From NCBI RefSeq assembly GCF_963576675.1, contig NC_088913.1:84009001-84073000 (forward strand): a DNA stretch of 64,000 bases, in the 5' to 3' direction. The DNA is from Euphorbia lathyris. Lineage: Eukaryota > Streptophyta > Magnoliopsida > Malpighiales > Euphorbiaceae. The notes under the pieces are model-generated. The model ran no database searches. It saw nothing but the letters and a program-made list of their open reading frames with translations, and was not told the DNA's origin. Made by a program: the position numbers and the translations under genes. Shown one piece after another: positions 1 through 11,141 of the stretch (its first letter is position 1; each line of letters begins with the position of its first letter).

Positions 1-900
1 TATGCGGCTATGAACCGATGTTTTGGTTTTCCTACTCGGAATTTTTAGTCCAAACCAAAGACTTTTAATGCCCACACGGTTTGGCACTCTTTAACCGGCT
101 TAGATGTTTTTCATCCGAAGAACACTTCTAGTAAGCTACTTAAGGACAATTGTATCTTTTTCTTTCACAAGTTTTTATCATTTTCTTTATTTGGTCGGGT
201 TGAAAGTTCCAAGGTGCAAGTCCGTGATTTGTTTGTGTTGGATAGTATTTTCAAGAATTTGACTATCGATAGTATTGAGATGATATTTACTAATTTGGTC
301 CGAGCTTCCAAGTCCCGTAATCGGAAGATACCAATGGGTAATTTAATTACCGGCATTGTTTTGGGTGCTCGGGGTGAATTAGCAGATTATCAAAATATGC
401 CTCATGTTGGTTTACCTTCCTTGGATCTCACGGCACTTCAAAGAGCCAATTTGTTGAAGAAAATGGGACCGCCCGCCTTTATCTCTTATGAAGATCGTAC
501 AAGACGTGTTTTTGCTACCTTGGGTGGTGAAGCTTCAAGTTCTCAAGGTTTGGGTGCCCAAGATGATGATGAGGAAGATGAAGAGGAATTTGATGAAGAG
601 GAGGAGGAGGAGGAGCATGTTGATGTTAATACCAACGAGCAAGCACATGTAGAACCGACTATTGAGGAGCAAGTTGGTTGGCAACGTGTTTTGACACAAA
701 TGAACGAGCATAACCGTCACATGAATTTGCGGTTAGATGAAGTCGTTGCCAACAATACCGAAATGAGTTCGAGGATAAACACGGTGGATGCCAATATCAC
801 TACTTTGAGACGTGAGCACAAATCTACTCGTCGCCGGTTGCTATCTTTCTTCCGACGCCAAGGAGTTGAGACTACGCCTTCACCACTGAGTTCACCTTGA
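1..900 (+). pseudogene. Athila-like retrotransposon ORF downstream of pol (envelope position), 5' end outside window
   Basis: One frame runs from the window edge to the TGA at 898-900, broken by TAG at 46-48. The part after the stop carries motifs such as HKFLSFSLFGR and IPMGNLITGIVLGARGEL, which resemble the 'putative plant transposon protein' domain found after integrase in Athila-type Ty3/gypsy elements. A long Asp/Glu-rich stretch follows (coded by about 559-618), and then a predicted coiled-coil tail ending in basic residues. I chose this frame by resemblance; no ATG is needed because the start lies upstream. The role of this ORF in Athila elements is unproven; an envelope-like role has been proposed because of its position. 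The internal stop makes the copy inactive. The following non-coding region, polypurine tract and LTR agree with an Athila 3' end. Confidence 0.7.
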
Positions 901-2430
901 TAGGTTTTATCCTTTCTATCTTTGACTCATTTTCGTTATTATTATTATGTTTTGTCAAGTTTGGTAAAATATTTCTCTTTATGTTTGGTACAATTATCTT
1001 TATTATTATGTTTGAATGTTATGGTACTATATTTTTCAATTCACATTCGTATGATTTAATTTCGTACTATTTTTCGTGTTTTATCGCTTTTTGCACCAGT
1101 GAGGACATGGTCCAAATTAAGTGTGGGAGGAGATATTTCATATTCGTTTTAATTTTAAGTACAAATGAATTGCAACGAATGAGAATGAATGCTATTTATT
1201 TAAAGTATAAATGCATATTGTTATTCAATTTTAAGTAAAATATAATATGCAACATTTTGCAAAAACAATTGCAACATTTTTTTTTATAAAGTGCAACATT
1301 TTTCAAAAATAATAGCAATTTTTCATAAACGTAAAATTTTTGTTAACTATATATTTCATATGTTTCAAACACTTTAACTTTCAAAATAATGTTAAGCATA
1401 TTTTAAGGTTATCATTATTGGTAGAAATAATATTTCTATACGGGCCATATTTTACAAATATTTTTACAAATCTCCGATACGATTTTATCAAAACGTCTCG
1501 AGTAAATGTATATAAGTAAAGATTTCTTTAGTTTCAAATCTCAACCTTATATCATGAATTCATGATAAATATAAATCTTATTTTCAATTTTCAATTAGGT
1601 TTATATGCATAAATCAAACTAACAACTTTAGCTTTTTAGCTCGATATTATTTTTCGTCTTACATTAAAAATCAATTGAAGTTTTTAAGGAAACTTTAGCC
1701 ATAATACATGTTGAATTTCAAGTCAATATAGGATGAATGTGCTATTTTTCTTTTCCCAATTGATAATTTTCATTTTTATAATTCGTGTTAATTAAATCAA
1801 GTAGTCGTATTCTTAACTTTTGGCCACGATTGAGACCAACCTTATCACAATCGAGGTATGAAAAGGGAAGAACATTAAGTACCGTTTACTTTTGGCCACG
1901 ATTGCGACCACCCTTATCACGGTCGAGGTATAAAAGGAACGTTAGAAATTAAAGCAAAATTAAACGTGTTTAAAGTTTTAAGTAATGATTGCGTCCACCT
2001 ATGACATGGTCGGTACTTCTTAAACGAACACAAAAGCAAATTAATTCATATAAAGTCACGGACGAGACCACCCTTATCACGGGCGTGACTAAGCAAATAT
2101 ATTAAACCTAAGTCCTTAATAAATCTATATTTGTAATAGTTTAGGTTTGGGAAAGGAAATTTTGTGCTTTTAATTGCCTTGAGATGAAAGATTCGGAAAC
2201 ATGCTTGCTTACACCGTCCCGAATACTTCAATATAAAAATTGAGATACAAGACGAGTGATATATCTCTTTTGCACTAGCTAGTTTGATACTTTGCGTATA
2301 AATTTACCATGGAACTTTTTCTTTTTGGTTTAACTAATTTAAAGAGGAATATATAGATATATGTACTATTTATAAAGAGGTTGGTTAAAGAATAAATTCA
2401 GTGAAATTTTGCTCGGGACTAGCAAAAGCT
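901..2430 (+). other. Athila-like element, long non-coding 3' internal region
   Basis: About 1.5 kb of AT-rich sequence without a convincing ORF lies between the envelope-position ORF and the LTR. Short open frames here have no recognisable domains. A purine-rich motif (AAGTGTGGGAGGAG, about 1118-1131) resembles the polypurine tract at 2431-2444 and may be a second, internal tract. Diverged hairpin-forming repeats occupy 1817-2089. Confidence 0.6.
1817..2089 (+). repeat. Four diverged copies of a hairpin-forming repeat
   Basis: Units of about 33-48 bp start near 1817, 1888, 1984 and 2054. The core reads GCGACCACCCTTATCACGG in the best copy, with GACC/GGTC inverted arms. The third unit is the most diverged. 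The sequence between units is unrelated AT-rich DNA. Confidence 0.65.
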
Positions 2431-2444
2431 TAAGTGTGGGAGTT
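2431..2444 (+). promoter_or_regulatory. Polypurine tract of the Athila-like element
   Basis: TAAGTGTGGGAGTT abuts the TG that opens the LTR at 2445. Athila-type elements typically have an AAGTGTGGGAG-type tract here, used to prime plus-strand DNA synthesis. Confidence 0.75.
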
Positions 2445-3988
2445 TGTTAAGCCCAAAATATACCTAAAATATCATATATAAATACGTTAAATTTACATTG
2501 AAATCGTGCTAATTATATTCATTTGGAATACTTTTACGTCTTTATTTACTTCTTTGATGCAAAGTACTTAATTATTTGGTTAAATCCAAATAGGAGCTAA
2601 AACGGATCTAAAACGGAGCTAAAATGAAAGAAAAACCTAAAAAACGTGCCAAGAATACGTATCAATCAGAAGAACAGCTCGAGGAGGACAAGAAGCAGTC
2701 GAAAGGCGGGGAAAAAGCCCCTGTCGCGACTGAGATTTTCAAAATCTCAGTCGCGACATACGGTCACTAAACTCCGAAATTTCGAAGTCTTCAACTCGCC
2801 CCTTCACCCCCTGTCGCGACTGAGATTTTTAGAATCTCATATGAGACAGCGAAGAATTCTGCACAGTTTTCACATGTTTAAATCCGAGAAACGTGTCTGT
2901 TCGTTTGGATAAAAGCGACCCTTCACCAGCAGACATAACCCTTCATTTACAACCCTTCACCAACTATAAATAAGTGATCCATTTCAAGAAATCAGAGTTG
3001 GCTAAGTTAGAAAAGTTAGAGAAATCAGGGAGTTATTATGTTGAGTTTCTGATTCAGATAGTCAGAAAAGTTAGATTTCATTTCTGTAAACAAACTTGAT
3101 GTACACAAGTTGTTATTAGATTAGTTATAAACACAGTAATATTAGTTTAGTTTCAAAGGTTGATCAGAGACAAGTTTTTATTCTGGTAGTGGACCTAGCG
3201 GTCTCTATTCCGAAGATTCAGCGAGAAGAACTAACGGCTGAAGCGCAAAAAGGTCTGACAAGCCTACGGAGTTTGAGGGAAAGATTGACAACCCGGATCT
3301 CAAAGTTTTCGTTAAAATGCTATCCATGTTTCTACTTCTCTGTTAACTTGTGAAGATTCACAATTCATTAATGATATATTTATTTTATTCAATACATTCT
3401 TCTTGTTGTTACTTTGATATTGTTCTGACAAAATGATTTTCAAAGTGATAAATTGGTGTTTTTATTAAAACGTTTTATACTATCTTATTCATATAGAAAC
3501 TTTGTTGAACACTTGAAAGAATTAGTTTTTACGGATGATATGATCGCTAGCGCGGCTTATCGGATATAAAATACTAACTTGATTAAGGTAGAAATCTGCT
3601 CCGATCCAGAGAGATTTCTACGGTTCAAAGCCATTTAATTGCATAAATTCCTATATTATTACATGTCCATAATCTTACCAAAGTTATAGTTATTTTCTTT
3701 GCTTCATGAAAATAAGTTTTATACCTTCTATTTATTCCAATCACGGAAGTATCTGTCTTGTAATCAAAATCTCAAGACAGAATTGTTCTCTAAGTTCAAT
3801 ATAATATTCTTATCTAGTCCTAATTTATCCGAACCAATACAATCAATTAAACGATTTTCTTTAAGTTAAACCTAAAGACGTGAATAAAACTGAATTAAAT
3901 AAGTTTTTAGTTAAAAAGCGTTCCCTGTGGGTTCAATATCTTTTATTACTACAAGCGTATACCGTGCACTTGCGGAAATCGCTCAACA
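2445..3988 (+). repeat. 3' LTR of the Athila-like element (1544 bp)
   Basis: The LTR begins TGTTAAGC and ends GCTCAACA, an 8-bp terminal inverted repeat with one mismatch. It directly follows the polypurine tract. A TATA box (TATAAATA, 2965-2972) suggests that U3 is about 550 bp. The last 70 bp contain CCCTGTGGGTTC and CCGTGCACTTGCGG, a run I recognise from the ends of Athila/Tat LTRs. The 5' LTR lies outside the window, so the target duplication (expected TTTCT at 3989-3993) cannot be confirmed. Confidence 0.8.
2722..2758. repeat. Perfect 18-bp inverted repeat with a 1-base loop in the LTR U3
   Basis: The arm TGTCGCGACTGAGATTTT (2722-2739) and its exact complement (2741-2758) are separated by one base. 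A second copy at 2812-2848 keeps the left arm but has a decayed right arm. Both lie 120-250 bp upstream of the LTR TATA box. Confidence 0.95.
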
Positions 3989-4420
3989 TTTCTACCAACC
4001 ATGTTTCTGCTTTTTTCCCTCCTCTCCGTATCACAATTGTGATACACTCTTTCTCTCTCCTCCCTTTGACTCTCACCCTCACAATGCAATGATACAATTT
4101 ATTGTATCAAATTTGCTAAGTGAGGCGCCCACTGTGGGTGGTCTAAAGGGTGAGAATTAGAAAGAGAAATGATGTAGGCGGAGGAAGGAGAAGGAGAGGA
4201 AAATAAGGGTAAAATAGGTATTTTAGTGTTTAGAATGAGTGAAGGAGAAAGAACAAGTAAAAAGGGAGAGTCAAAGGTAAAAAAACGTTGGTCAATGGTG
4301 ACAGTGGCCACCGATGTAACAAACTGTAAAGTTCAATGGTCAATACCGGAAAGAATTGAAGTTCAGTGGCCACAGTGTGAAAATGGATATAATTCAGTGG
4401 CCATGGGTGTAATTTACCCC
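3989..4420. mobile_element. Right end of a TIR element of the same family as 8393-9690
   Basis: The segment about 4240-4420 (AGAGTCAAAGG, CAGTGGCC, GGTGTAATTTACC) matches the right arm of the element at 8393-9690 and is the reverse complement of that element's left arm. A reverse match to part of the arm survives near 4050-4075; the outer left end is missing, probably lost at the Athila insertion. No protein is encoded. The flanking string TATAAGGGTGTTTTAGTCA (about 4427) matches the end of the duplicated segment at 12420 and 35700. Confidence 0.55.
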
Positions 4421-4565
4421 TCTAGTATAAGGGTGTTTTAGTCATTAGCTTAGTAATTGTAGTTTTCTTTTTTCTAGGACGTAGGAAAGTAAATTAGTAC
4501 ATAATTCTTGGTTCAAAATTTTGTGTCTTGCACCTTTTTAAGATTTGTTGACATTTGACTCTAAG

Positions 4566-4977
4566 TGGATTTTTTCATGGGTCGGGCTAGGTCGGGTTGG
4601 AAATGGATCCAACAAAGTTTTATTTAAAAATTCTCAATACAGGTTCAGTCCGCTATTAATTTAGACGGATTCAGACTCGCAAATCCAATCCCAAACCAAG
4701 TCTAAATAAACCTATCTAAATATATATACATAATAAAAAAATAAAATTTATACTTAAAAATAAATATTAACATATAAATATTTAAATTTATTAATTAATA
4801 TTAATAGTGGGTCGTGTTGGACCGTTCCGTGCTATTTTTATTAATTTCAAACCTGTCCAAATTATAAACGGATTTTAGCGGGTCAAGACCTAAAGACAAC
4901 TTTACTTATCCAATCTCGGTCCAAGGGACACGGACCTGAACGGACCGGACGAGTATCCGGACCTATGAACAGGTCTA
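4566..4977. mobile_element. hAT-type MITE, copy A of a tandem pair
   Basis: Rich in GGTCGGGC / CGGACCGGAC words and ending CAGGTCTA, the terminus of a very common plant repeat whose complete copy is at 25722-27681. The left end is diverged (TGGATTTTTTCATGGG). The 8 bp to its right (CTGTAAAG, 4978-4985) also form the left target duplication of copy B. Non-coding. Confidence 0.65.
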
Positions 4978-4985
4978 CTGTAAAG

Positions 4986-5446
4986 TAGACTTTTCGATGG
5001 GTGGGGTGGGGTCTGGTGGGGTAGGGCTTGGGCTCAGACTGGACCTAACGGGCTTTTATATAAAAAAAACTCAGTTCAAACCCAGTCATGTCATTATTAA
5101 TTTAGACGGATTTAAACTGGGTTAGACTCTGATTTAAAAATCAAATCAAGTTCAGTCCATGTAAACTCATCTAAAAAGATATATTTATTTTTTAATTATA
5201 AAAAATAAAATTATACTTAAAAATAAATATTTAATATATAAATTCATTAATTAATATTAAAAGACGGACGAAGAAAGATCGGCTCGTGCTAAATTTTTAT
5301 AAGCCCCAATTCCACCCAAAAAATTAGACCGACTTTAACACGTGTGGACCGATCTGGACCTAAGATCAATTTTCATTATCCAAATCCGGCCTAAGAGACA
5401 CGAGTCTGGGCAGACCGGATGAATACCCGGGCCATTGACAAATCTA
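4986..5446. mobile_element. hAT-type MITE, copy B of a tandem pair
   Basis: Starts TAGACTTTTCGATGGG and ends AAATCTA, diverged versions of the TAGACCTGTGCATGG terminal repeat. Flanks CTGTAAAG (4978-4985) and CTCTAAAG (5447-5454) are an 8-bp target duplication with one mismatch, as expected for hAT transposition. Non-coding. Confidence 0.7.
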
Positions 5447-5454
5447 CTCTAAAG

Positions 5455-5842
5455 TATTCAATTTGGTAATATTTATCAAGCCATCCATGTATGCAAAGTT
5501 AAGAGCAATCTTAACCATCGGAAGGGATTACATATCACGTGAAAAAAAATCAAAAAAATTAAAAAATATATTGTATTTTGTACGAGTTGGACAAAAAAAT
5601 TCAAATATTTTACAGAATTTAAAAATATTAATCTCTAATTCAATTATTAAATCTGAAAAGGTATGTTTTTTTTTAAATAACAGATATGCAATTGGTGTAG
5701 AATACGGAAAAAAAAAACATATGTTATATAATAATATCTAAAATTGCCAAACTTACCAAATGTTAGAGGGTAAAATTATTCTTACTTGCATATGTTAGAG
5801 GTAAAATTACACCATTTTAAACGTTACAGATAAAATTGCTTC
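5455..5842. mobile_element. MITE of the GGGTAAAATTG family, left part, split by a LINE
   Basis: Contains the family words GGTAAAATTACACC and CATTTTAAACGTTA, shared with copies at 28937-29521, 36030-36410 and 48425-50140. The LINE at 5843-8295 interrupts it. The missing terminal part (ATGTAACCATTAGGGGTATTT) resumes at 8297 and runs to about 8323. Confidence 0.65.
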
Positions 5843-8295
5843 TTTTTTTTTGGTAGAAACAGGAAAGGAAAACAAACAAACAAAAAGACTAACCCGGAAT
5901 CAGTCTAGGCAGGCTGACCCCAATCCTATCCTCTAGAAGAATAGACAAAAGAAAAATGGGAAGAACATAAAGGGTAGAAACACCTAACATCCCCTCATGC
6001 CCAGCAGCTGCCAAGCGATCCGCAACCCGGTTTTGTTCCCTGTAGATATGGCAGAAACTTAAGACCTCAAAGGAAGGGCGAAGCCTTAAAATAGCTTTGA
6101 TAAGATTTTGGCTACTAAGACAAAAAGCCTGGTTATCAGATATCCTGTTGATTGCCTTCAAGTTATCAGATTCCACAGATAACCTCTTAACACCCAGGCT
6201 AATGGCAAGCTTGATACCCGAGAGAATACCCCAAAGTTCCACCGAAAAGGATGAGCCCATCCCCAGGTTATGGGTAAACCCAGCCAGCTAAGCGCCACCT
6301 GCATCACGAAGAACTCCTCCAGCAGCAATTCTGCCATTGCTAAGGCAGGAGCCATCCGTATTCAGCTTCACTACCCCTTCTCTAGGCTTGCTCCAACCAA
6401 CTAGGTGGACCTCTTTTTCCTGGGTAGGTCTGACAATGGGATCCCCTTCAAATCTCTTCGTAATAATAGAGAGCTTTTTCGAGAAGAAATCAAGTAAGTC
6501 AGGAATAAGGACAGTTTTATCAGCAAATAACTCCTCGTTCCTCCACTTCCAAATTTGGTGACAGATGATAGCAAAGAAAATGTCACCGTGCTCCATGTTG
6601 GCCAATAATTTCCCACTAGCACCATCAGAGAACCAGTCAACCTCAGAATGAGTCATGAAGGAAGGGAGAGTGTGGTGAGGGAGAATCTCCTCCCAAACCT
6701 TTTTACTTTTAGGGCAATCCCTTAGAGCATGGCACAAGGTTTCCACATGGCCTCTGCATCTACTACAGGCTCCAGACTCCGCCAAGTGCCGTCTGTGCTT
6801 ATCCGAGTTAGTGAGCAACCTGTTCTTGACTCCCAGCCATAGGAAACTCCTAATGCGGTAAGGGATTTTAAGGGCCCAAATGGTTTTCCAAATATCCGAG
6901 GGAGGATCGGCCCTATTAGGGGTAAAAGCTTCATAGGCTGACTTACAAGAATAAGCGCCATTGTTGGTCAAGGCCCAGCAGTGCCTGTCTTTATCTTCCT
7001 CTTGATTACTAATCTTCACTCCTCTAATTCTAAGGAGGGTCTCCAGGCTAAAGAAGGTGTCAAACTTAGACCAGATCCAGTCTCCCTCCGAGTCCACCAC
7101 ATCAGCAACTTTCCAGGGACGGATGTTACTAGGCGGGGGGATCTACACACTTCTATAAGCGGTTTGTCACCAATCCAGGTGTCATACCAGAAACTAATGG
7201 ACTTACCATTACCCACCTCCAGGCCAATCCCCGTGCAGAACTCGGCAAACACAGCGCTAAGCCCTTTCCAGAGGAAGGAACAGCTGACAACTCTCTCCTT
7301 ATGGCCACCAAAAATTTTGTCTTTCCGATACTTGCCGTAGAGAAGACGAACCCAAAGAGAGGATGGGAATTGCCACATTCTCCAAAGAAGCTTCATTAAA
7401 AGGACTTTATTGTTGTCCTTAGCTTGCCTTATACCAAGACCCCCCTGCTTTTCGGCTGGCAGACGTCCTTCCAAGGGACCAGGTGAATCTTTTTCCCTTC
7501 TCCAGACTCTCCCCAAAGGAAACGCCGGTTAATCTTATCAAGCTCGTTAAGAACCGGCTCAGGGAGCCTACAGGCTTGCATGATATGGTTCGGAGCCGCG
7601 CAGTTGACAGATTGGATTAAAGTAAGGCGGCCTACAAGGGAAAGAGAATTAGCTTTCCAGCTAGCACACAAACCGTTAGTTTTGTCCAAAGTATCTTTAA
7701 AAGAGGCTTTGGAGACCCTGTCACTGTGAAGAGGGACCCCAAGATACTTCCCCAACGAGTGAGTCATGGGGATGCCAGAGAGATCACTAAGCCTTCTGCA
7801 CAAGCCATTGTCCATGTTCTTAGAATAAAGCATCCGAGATTTTTGGATATTAATCTTTTGGCCAGAAGCATCATAGAAGCAATTAAGGATATCCATCACC
7901 ACATTAATTTGCTCCTCATTACCCTCCACGAAAAGCATCACATCATCAGCGAAGAACAAATGGGTAATAGGAGGGCAATGTTTGTTGATGGAAACAGGGT
8001 GGAGAGTCCCCTTGCTCACCGCCTCTTGGATCAGGTGTGACAGTCTTTCCATAGCAATAACAAAAAGGAAGGGGCTCATAGGATCCCCTTGTCGAATTCC
8101 CCTGGAGGGAGAGAACTCATCAGACATGTCTCCATTGATCATAACCTGGAAAACAGGAGAGGAGATGCAATTCTCAATTAATTTCCTCCAGTTCTCCGGG
8201 ATACCAGCTTTCATCAAACTATCCAGAAGAAAGCTCCAGTTTAGTCTATCATAAGCTTTCTCCAGATCCAGTTTGAGAGCCACGATCCCTTTCTT
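5843..8295 (-). mobile_element. LINE, 5'-truncated copy inserted in a MITE
   Basis: On the minus strand the element ends in a poly(A) tail, seen as T(9) at 5843-5851. It starts inside the reverse transcriptase domain at about 8295, where similarity to the sister LINE at 50626-53875 stops after the Lys-Lys codons. Left and right flanks are the two halves of one MITE, so both borders are well defined. Only about 5 bp of possible target duplication (TTCTT) can be seen. Confidence 0.85.
5889..8295 (-). pseudogene. LINE ORF2 fragment: reverse transcriptase, zf-RVT and RNase H
   Basis: Reads right to left. The RT segment (about 8295-7430) has GIRQGDPMSPFLF, the catalytic FADD and a LGKYLGVPL motif. 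Then comes the zf-RVT region with CSRCRGHVETLCHALRDC, and an RNase H domain with NTDGS and ESDN. Frame changes occur near 7430-7520 and 7020-7100. A TAG at 6288-6290 sits where the sister LINE has TGG (Trp). The palm N-terminus, the endonuclease and ORF1 are absent, so this is a dead-on-arrival copy. The retained order RT, zf-RVT, RNase H is the usual plant L1-clade arrangement. Confidence 0.9.
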
Positions 8296-8392
8296 AATGT
8301 AACCATTAGGGGTATTTTTACATCTTCTTTCTTGATTAAAAGTAAATAAAATAGAATATATATAATATATAAAACTCATTGAATAGCTATCA

Positions 8393-9690
8393 GGTAAATT
8401 ACATCCATGACCACTGAACTTTACATTTTATTATACCGATGATCACTGTGACCGTCAACCACCATTTATGACCTTTGACTCTCCCTTTTAACCGGATATC
8501 TCTCTCATTCCCTCTTTTTCAAATATTTTATACCTTTTTATCCATTTCTCTCTCTTCATCCCTTTCTCTCTCTCTCATCCACCTCTTTCTCTCCTCTTCT
8601 TCTTTAACGGTGGCAATCTAAGCATCAGTTCTGATTTTTCTTCTTCTAGTACTGATTTTTCTAGTTTTTGTACTGATTTAATTTTTCTGATCTGTCCCTT
8701 TCTCCCTCTTTATCCCTTTCTCTATCTGTTCCGATCAAGTTCCTTTATGTTGATTAAGTTTCGCAGTCCGTCAGTTCTGATTTTTCTTCTTCTAGTACTA
8801 ATTTTTCTGGTTTTTGTATTGATTTAATTTTTTCGATCTGTCCCTTTCTCCCTCTTTATCCCTTTCTCTATCTGTTCCGATCAAGTTCCTTTATGTTGAT
8901 TAAGTTTCGCAGTCCGTCGGTGGTTTGATTTTTCTATAAGTTCGCTAGATTCTTCAAAGAACCAAATTAAGGAAGTTTTACTTCTTTCAAAACATCATAT
9001 AATTGTCAATCAAGCTTAACTGCTCCAAAACAAACTTAAGTTTCACATTCATTGAGAAAAACGATGGAATCAAATAAAGAAGTTATTGATTATTAGGTTC
9101 AATTCAACAAAAGTGATGTGAGAAAGAAGTAGATTAAAAATTAAAAACGGAGAACAGAGCCATAATTTTGCAGATGAACAAACGGAAGGAGAACGGTGCC
9201 GATTGGCGACAAATGTGATGGAGAATGATGAGGCACTTGGTTGGCGGTATTTTTCTGGGAATCATTTTTTACGCTTTTAATTTGGGTTTCTATGAATTAC
9301 AAAGGTAGATGATCACGAACGGCTGAATCTGATGGGTGACAGATGCTATGAAGAAAGAAACAATAAAGGTGGAGTTGATCGAGGGAATATTGCTTTGTGT
9401 TGTATTTTGTATTTTTAATTTTAGAATGAGTATTTTAGATTTTGGAAGGAGGGAATGATAGAGAGGGACTGGTTTTAGAGAAATAAAGGTAAAATGTAGA
9501 TGGAAGAAAATGGTAAAAGGAGTAATTTAGGTTCTAGAATGAGGGAAGGAAAGAGAATAGATGAAAAGAAGAGTCAAAGGTAAAAAAAACTCTAGTCAAC
9601 AGTCACACTGACCATCAATATAATAAAATGTAAAGTTTAATAGTTATATTGGGAAGAAATGAAATTCAATGGCCAGACGAATCTATAATG
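8393..9690. mobile_element. Non-autonomous TIR element, about 1.3 kb
   Basis: The left arm (about 8393-8530: GGTAAATTACATCC, TGACCACTGAACTTTACA, GACCTTTGACTC) is the reverse complement of the right arm (about 9480-9690: AGAGTCAAAGG, TGTAAAGTTTAATAG, CAATGGCCAG). No transposase is encoded and no clear target duplication is visible, so the superfamily is not assigned. A tandem duplication occupies 8626-8917. Confidence 0.6.
8626..8917. repeat. Tandem duplication of 146 bp
   Basis: Two near-identical copies start at 8626 and 8772. Both contain CTTCTTCTAGTACT, TCCCTTTCTCCCTCTTTATC and AGTTTCGCAGTCCGTC. They are pyrimidine-rich and lie in the left half of the TIR element. Confidence 0.9.
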
Positions 9691-11015
9691 GAAGCAATAG
9701 AAGCACTTGTCCCTACTGAGATTTAGAAATCTATAAAAACCCCCAGATTTGATTAGTTTCCCACAGAACATCACAAGCAAAGACGCTATTGATATGGCTA
9801 CTGAAGCTTAAAATTTCACAAGGGTTAGATTCTATTGATCTTTCTAACACAAAATGACGTCATTCCACTTAAATCGACGTGGAATATTAGGGAAAAAATA
9901 CACTATATCTAAAAAAAACTATCTAATCGCACACCAGACAAGTCCTCTACCTTCTCTTTTCTTTCACCCAATCTCTCTTCTCTCACCATAAAAACTCTAA
10001 TCAGTCACTGCCTCGCTGTCAATTTCCAATTCAAAGTCTAATTGTTATTTTCTTTTCCAATTTGTCCTATAATAAAATATAACTTATATACTTAACTAAA
10101 TTAAATTTAAATCATATATTACTTTAACAAATACATCTTATATGCTTAATGGGAACTTTTTAGTTTTAATTTATTTTGATATATTGTAATAAAATTAGGT
10201 TAAAGTCCAACAAAAAAAAAACTCATATTTTCATGTATTATTAAATTGGTACCTGAATTTTTTTTGTCTAGAAGGTGACTACGCTTTTTCGTTTTGCTAA
10301 AAACAAAGCTCTTTTAGTTTGACACTAAAAAATAATATTTAACGATCTCAAAATGAAAAATTCCAAAAATTAAGTTGTTTAATACCACATTTACTATTTT
10401 TATTTTTCAAAATCATAATTGAAAAATTCAAAGACCGGATGATTTGAAAAATAAAAGATTTGGCTTCATACTAAATGTGGTACTAAATAACTTTAATCTT
10501 TGGAATTTTTCATTTTAAAGTTTTTAAAAATTATATTTATAGTGTCAAAATAAAAAACGAAAAAACTCAATCACCTTATGGACATTGTTTTTTAGGTACC
10601 AATTTGATACTAAAAGAAAGCACAATGTTTTTTTTTTTTTTTTACTTTACTCTTAAAATTATTTATTTATATTATTATTGGTTTTTTATACAATTTTTAT
10701 ACGGTATATATAATTTACCTCCACTATCTATAAATCTTGGATTGGAGTTGTCCCTAAAGAGAATTGGTAGAAAGTGTACAATCCTCCAACCTTTAGGAAT
10801 GTTATTAAAAAGCCTTTGAACATTGTTGTCAAAGAAACAAAAAAAAAAAAAAAAAAAACCTTTAAACATTCATTAAAGGGAATATTATTCATTTTATATA
10901 ATTTTATGAGATTAAAAACGATTAAGTTTAATATAAATTCTAGTAAAACCTTTATAAATTAATACTCGATAAATTAATAATTTCTTTAAAATAATAATTT
11001 TTTTCTGATAATATC
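9691..11015. other. AT-rich intergenic DNA with one fold-back MITE
   Basis: No ORF with a recognisable domain. A fold-back element lies at about 10239-10611: AAATTGGTACCTGAATTTT on the left is mirrored by AGGTACCAATTTGAT on the right, and the inner arms also pair to a centre near 10415. The remainder is simple AT-rich sequence with poly(T) and poly(A) runs. Confidence 0.6.
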
Positions 11016-11141
11016 TCATTTGTCAAACGTTCAGCAAATTGTGCAGCTCACAACCTAGCTAGAGCAGTCGATTCTGAGTCTGTTCGTAGAGAGTGGTCAT
11101 ATACTCCCGTCTTCTTACTACTATTGTTGCTACTGATTTAA
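11016..11141 (+). pseudogene. LINE 3' tail: C-terminus of RNase H
   Basis: A 41-codon stretch ending in TAA reads SFVKRSANCAAHNLARA, then a Leu-rich tail. The pattern R-x-x-N-x-x-A-H-x-L-A-R-A matches the last conserved block of LINE RNase H domains (RVT_3 type). It is followed by AT-rich sequence with a (TA)n run near 11168, as often seen at LINE 3' ends. The upstream side is unrelated AT-rich DNA, so this is a severely 5'-truncated copy. It differs from the other LINE families in the window. Confidence 0.65.

Noticed and set aside
2646..2912. Open frame of 88 codons, basic and Ser/Arg-rich
   Set aside because: It lies in the U3 of the Athila LTR, and its repeated residues come from the duplicated palindrome. 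No domain or start context supports a gene.
9790..9900. Possible host gene start (ATGGCTACTGAAGCT near 9796)
   Set aside because: A stop follows directly and no exon or splice pattern continues from it.
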